From Pseudomonas umsongensis (GTDB lineage: Bacteria; Pseudomonadota; Gammaproteobacteria; Pseudomonadales; Pseudomonadaceae): a DNA stretch of 64,000 nucleotides. Where the stretch lies: the NCBI RefSeq assembly GCF_002236105.1, contig NZ_NIWU01000001.1:1-64000 (forward strand), in the 5' to 3' direction. The notes beneath the pieces are model-generated. The model searched no databases and was not told the DNA's origin. It saw only the letters and a list, made by a program, of their open reading frames with translations. Positions 61,816 to 64,000 of the stretch are shown in pieces. The position numbers and the translations under genes were made by a program. The first letter of the stretch is position 1, and each line of letters begins with the position of its first letter.

Positions 61816-62490
61816 ATGTCCAGAATTTTCTTTTTGATGTTCGCCGGCATGGTCATGTGCGTCAGCCAGGCTATGGCGGACCCCCTGAAGATCGGCGTCA
61901 TCGGTTCCGGTAACGTTGGCGGTACGCTGGGTACGCTCTGGGTAAAGGCCGGGCACTCGGTCATGTTTTCCTCGCGCCACCCCGAGGAGCTGACGGATCT
62001 GGTCAATAGCGCTGGCCCAAACGCTCAGGCGGGCTCGGTGAGCGATGCCGCCACATGGGGCGATGTGATCGTGTTGAGTGTTCCCTATGGCGCGATGCCA
62101 GAGCTGTCCGAAAAGGTCCAGGGCAAGCTGGACGGCAAGGTAGTGTTGAGCACCAGCAACCCGTTCGGCGGCCGTGACGCAGAGGTCGGGCGCAAGGCGC
62201 TGGAGATGGGTGTCGCCTCGGCGGACCAGCAATATCTGCCCGGAATACACCTGGTGCGTGCGTTCAACGCCATAGGCTATGCATCGATGAAAGACCAGTC
62301 GGGCAAAGACAAGGCGATTGCAGTATTCGCCGACGACGCCCAGGCCCGGGACATGGGTGCCCGGTTGGTGCGCGACGCCGGTTTTTTACCGGTTATTTTC
62401 CCGCTGGCGCGAGCCAATGAAGGGTTGCCGGGCGGCCCGCTCAGCGGCCTTTGGAACGAAGCCGAACTCAAGCGCAAAGTCGGTCTTTAG
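61816..62490 (+). CDS. Exported NAD(P)-binding Rossmann protein (F420-dependent reductase-like)
   Basis: A 224-residue protein. ATG 61816 has GGAG upstream. The reductase fold begins with 'LKIGVIGSGNVGGTLGTLWVKAGHSVMFSSR' (GxGxxG), as in the NADP-oxidoreductase/F420 family, and continues with 'GDVIVLSVPYGAMPELSEKV' and 'LVRAFNAIGYASM'. Before it lies a hydrophobic leader with a plausible cleavage site ('FFLMFAGMVMCVSQAMA-DP'). Periplasmic NAD(P)-dependent enzymes are rare, so either it acts without a dinucleotide or the leader is misread. It is followed by another exported protein 12 bp away. Confidence 0.8.
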   Translation: MSRIFFLMFAGMVMCVSQAMADPLKIGVIGSGNVGGTLGTLWVKAGHSVMFSSRHPEELTDLVNSAGPNAQAGSVSDAATWGDVIVLSVPYGAMPELSEKVQGKLDGKVVLSTSNPFGGRDAEVGRKALEMGVASADQQYLPGIHLVRAFNAIGYASMKDQSGKDKAIAVFADDAQARDMGARLVRDAGFLPVIFPLARANEGLPGGPLSGLWNEAELKRKVGL

Positions 62491-62502
62491 GAGAAATCCA
62501 CC

Positions 62503-62982
62503 ATGGCTTCCGCAAATCTGTTGGCCATTGCCTGGAGTGTGTTGTCTTGCACGGCAGCGTTCGGTCAAGGGGCGGCCGACACCGATCACCCACCGGCAAT
62601 ATTGCCATTGGAATCCGAGACGACGCCAAGGCTCATTGCCTATCCGCCGCTCGCCGAGCCGCTCGCCCGCGGGGTCGTCATCATCCAGTATCGAACAGAG
62701 CACGCCAGGATCATGCCAGTATTCGGTAAGGCGGCCGCCGATGTATCCCCACGACTGGGCCACCTTCACGTGACTGTCGACGACTGGAAAGGTACATGGG
62801 CGCACACCAGTGAAGATCCGATCATCCTGGTCGGACTGACCCCCGGCGCCCACAAGGTTCTGCTTGAAGTAGCCGACCCGACGCACAGGATCCTCACCCA
62901 TACGACAGTGAGTTTCACTGTTCCGCCGAAGGGGCCATCCGTCGCCCCTCACACTGGCGCAGGTCCCGCGGTAAAACCGTAA
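62503..62982 (+). CDS. DUF6130-like exported protein
   Basis: A 159-residue protein with a signal peptide ('LLAIAWSVLSCTAAFG-QG'). The domain features 'LGHLHVTVDDWKGTWAHTSEDPIILVGLTPGAHKVLLEVADPTHRIL' suggest a small beta-sandwich. It begins 12 bp after the Rossmann protein stop, with AGGAG before the ATG, so the two form an operon. Function unknown; the family label is from memory of the pattern. Confidence 0.65.
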   Translation: MASANLLAIAWSVLSCTAAFGQGAADTDHPPAILPLESETTPRLIAYPPLAEPLARGVVIIQYRTEHARIMPVFGKAAADVSPRLGHLHVTVDDWKGTWAHTSEDPIILVGLTPGAHKVLLEVADPTHRILTHTTVSFTVPPKGPSVAPHTGAGPAVKP

Positions 62983-62993
62983 CTGTTGAGTGG

Positions 62994-64000
62994 TTAGTCG
63001 CGTACGTTCTGGTACAGCATCAACCGTGAGGTTTCGTGCATGGCGCGGGTCAACCGTGACAGTCGCTTGAACTCCTCGGGGTTTTGCTCGGCCACGTTGT
63101 CCAGCGGCGTCGGTGAGGCCAGGTCATGCAGGGTTGGCGAGCTGCCGTCGTGTTCCATCTGCACCATGTAGTGTTGCGTCACGCCGGCAATCAGCGGGAA
63201 GGTGCCTTCACGCAACACCAATGGCACCACACGTTCGCCTTCGGGCGCGGGCTGCTGGATATCGCGGCCCATGCCGCTGTTGCGAAACTCCAGGCCGGCC
63301 ATGCCTGCCACGGTTGGCAGCAGGTCCACCAGGCCGACAGCTTCCTCGACCTTGCGTGTTCCGATCAGGCCTGGCGCGTGGATGATCATCGGCACCGCGT
63401 TGCTCTCCAGGCCCAGTTGCTCGTAGGCCGGGGCCAGGAAGGGGATCTGGGCGATACGGGTGTTGTGATCGCCAAACAGCACGAAAATGGTGTTTTCGTA
63501 CCAGCCGCCGGCCTTGGCGATTTCCATCAGGCGTCCGATGTTGAAGTCCAGCAGGCGTACGGCGTTGTATTGCTCGACGCTGCGCGAGCCGGCGGCCTGG
63601 ACTTGCTCCAGGGTAGGGTGCTTGACCTCGAAGCCGTCATTGCTCTTTGGAATGGTGAATGGGCGGTGGTTGCCCGCCGTTTGCACATAGGCGAAGAACG
63701 GTTTGTCCTTGGGCAACGCTTGCAGGATCTGGTCGGTTTCCTTGAACAGGTCCAGGTCCGAAATGCCCCACACATCCACCACCGGGGATTTCCAGTCGCG
63801 CTCGTCGAACAGGCGAACGCCGTCGATGCTTTGCCGGATCAGGGCATTCATGTTGGCCCAGCCGGAGTTGCCGCCAATGGTGTAGATCTTGTCGTAGCCG
63901 GTGAAGGCATTGACCAGCGTGTTTTGCCGGGTGATAAGTGGATTACGCGTCGCGGTTTCCTGTCGAGTGACGTCAGGTACCCCGGTAATGCTGGCCCAGA
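62994..64000 (-). CDS. LTA-synthase/sulfatase-family membrane enzyme (partial)
   Basis: The frame is open from the right edge to the stop at 62994, giving the C-terminal 335 or so residues. It shows 'YDKIYTIGGNSGWANMNALIR', 'KPFFAYVQTAGNHRPFTIP', 'FVLFGDHNTRIAQIPFLAPAYEQLGLESNAVPMIIHAPGLIG' (metal-binding Asp-His) and 'VGLVDLLPTVAGMAGL'. This is the alkaline-phosphatase-like catalytic domain of LtaS/MdoB-type phosphoglycerol transferases. The membrane helices expected at the N-terminus lie beyond the window. In Pseudomonas such enzymes may modify osmoregulated glucans or lipids. Confidence 0.82.
   Translation of the reverse strand, partial: WASITGVPDVTRQETATRNPLITRQNTLVNAFTGYDKIYTIGGNSGWANMNALIRQSIDGVRLFDERDWKSPVVDVWGISDLDLFKETDQILQALPKDKPFFAYVQTAGNHRPFTIPKSNDGFEVKHPTLEQVQAAGSRSVEQYNAVRLLDFNIGRLMEIAKAGGWYENTIFVLFGDHNTRIAQIPFLAPAYEQLGLESNAVPMIIHAPGLIGTRKVEEAVGLVDLLPTVAGMAGLEFRNSGMGRDIQQPAPEGERVVPLVLREGTFPLIAGVTQHYMVQMEHDGSSPTLHDLASPTPLDNVAEQNPEEFKRLSRLTRAMHETSRLMLYQNVRD

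Overview
The window reads as a high-GC Pseudomonas chromosome, most like the P. fluorescens/P. putida groups. Evidence for this is the OprD-family porins, a pobA/AraC pair, a pchACXF operon with an XylR/DmpR-type sigma-54 activator, a Pseudomonas REPIN-like repeat, and Crc/Hfq-type A-rich motifs in front of catabolic genes. The assignment comes from gene content only; no database was searched.

Layout. (1) 1-4.5 kb: end of an enoyl-CoA hydratase, an MFS transporter, an alpha/beta hydrolase, an XdhC-like protein and an AraC regulator. (2) 4.9-21.3 kb: a catabolic block with a five-gene branched-chain-type ABC importer, a divergent LysR regulator, then a + strand run of GH88-like glycosidase, MaoC hydratase, CoA-transferase, iron-dependent alcohol dehydrogenase, acyl-CoA dehydrogenase, acyl-CoA synthetase, aldehyde dehydrogenase and OprD porin. 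I do not recognise this combination as a described pathway. It lies between two near-identical direct copies (about 1 kb) of the AraC gene. (3) 21.5-24.5 kb: a truncated porin pseudogene, the second AraC copy and two hypothetical genes. (4) 24.5-32.3 kb: a terephthalate cluster (porin, MFS, tphA1, tphB, tphA3, tphA2 and a divergent IclR regulator). (5) 32.5-34.2 kb: a tyrosine integrase beside a 45-bp fragment of a tRNA-Pro(GGG) gene that ends in CCA, which marks one edge of a genomic island. (6) 34.6-43.4 kb: small hypothetical genes, a YeeE/YedE pair and a copper/metal-handling group (P-type ATPase, Met-rich periplasmic proteins, small membrane proteins). (7) 43.5-53.8 kb: cytochrome c, pchF, pchX, pchC, pchA, a divergent sigma-54 activator, an outer-membrane protein, and the pobC-like regulator with pobA. 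(8) 53.9-64 kb: OprD porin, AraC regulator, periplasmic sulfatase, a REPIN, small acidic proteins, a phosphatase, an RcnB-family protein, a glycine-rich secreted protein, an exported Rossmann protein and a partial LTA-synthase-like protein.

How it fits together. Terephthalate (TphA2A3A1 plus TphB) and 4-alkylphenols (PchCF, PchA, PobA) should both give protocatechuate; the ring-cleavage genes are not in this window. Each catabolic block has its own regulator, and most have a dedicated uptake system. A-rich motifs of the AANAANAA type precede many of the uptake and first-step genes, which suggests shared carbon catabolite control.
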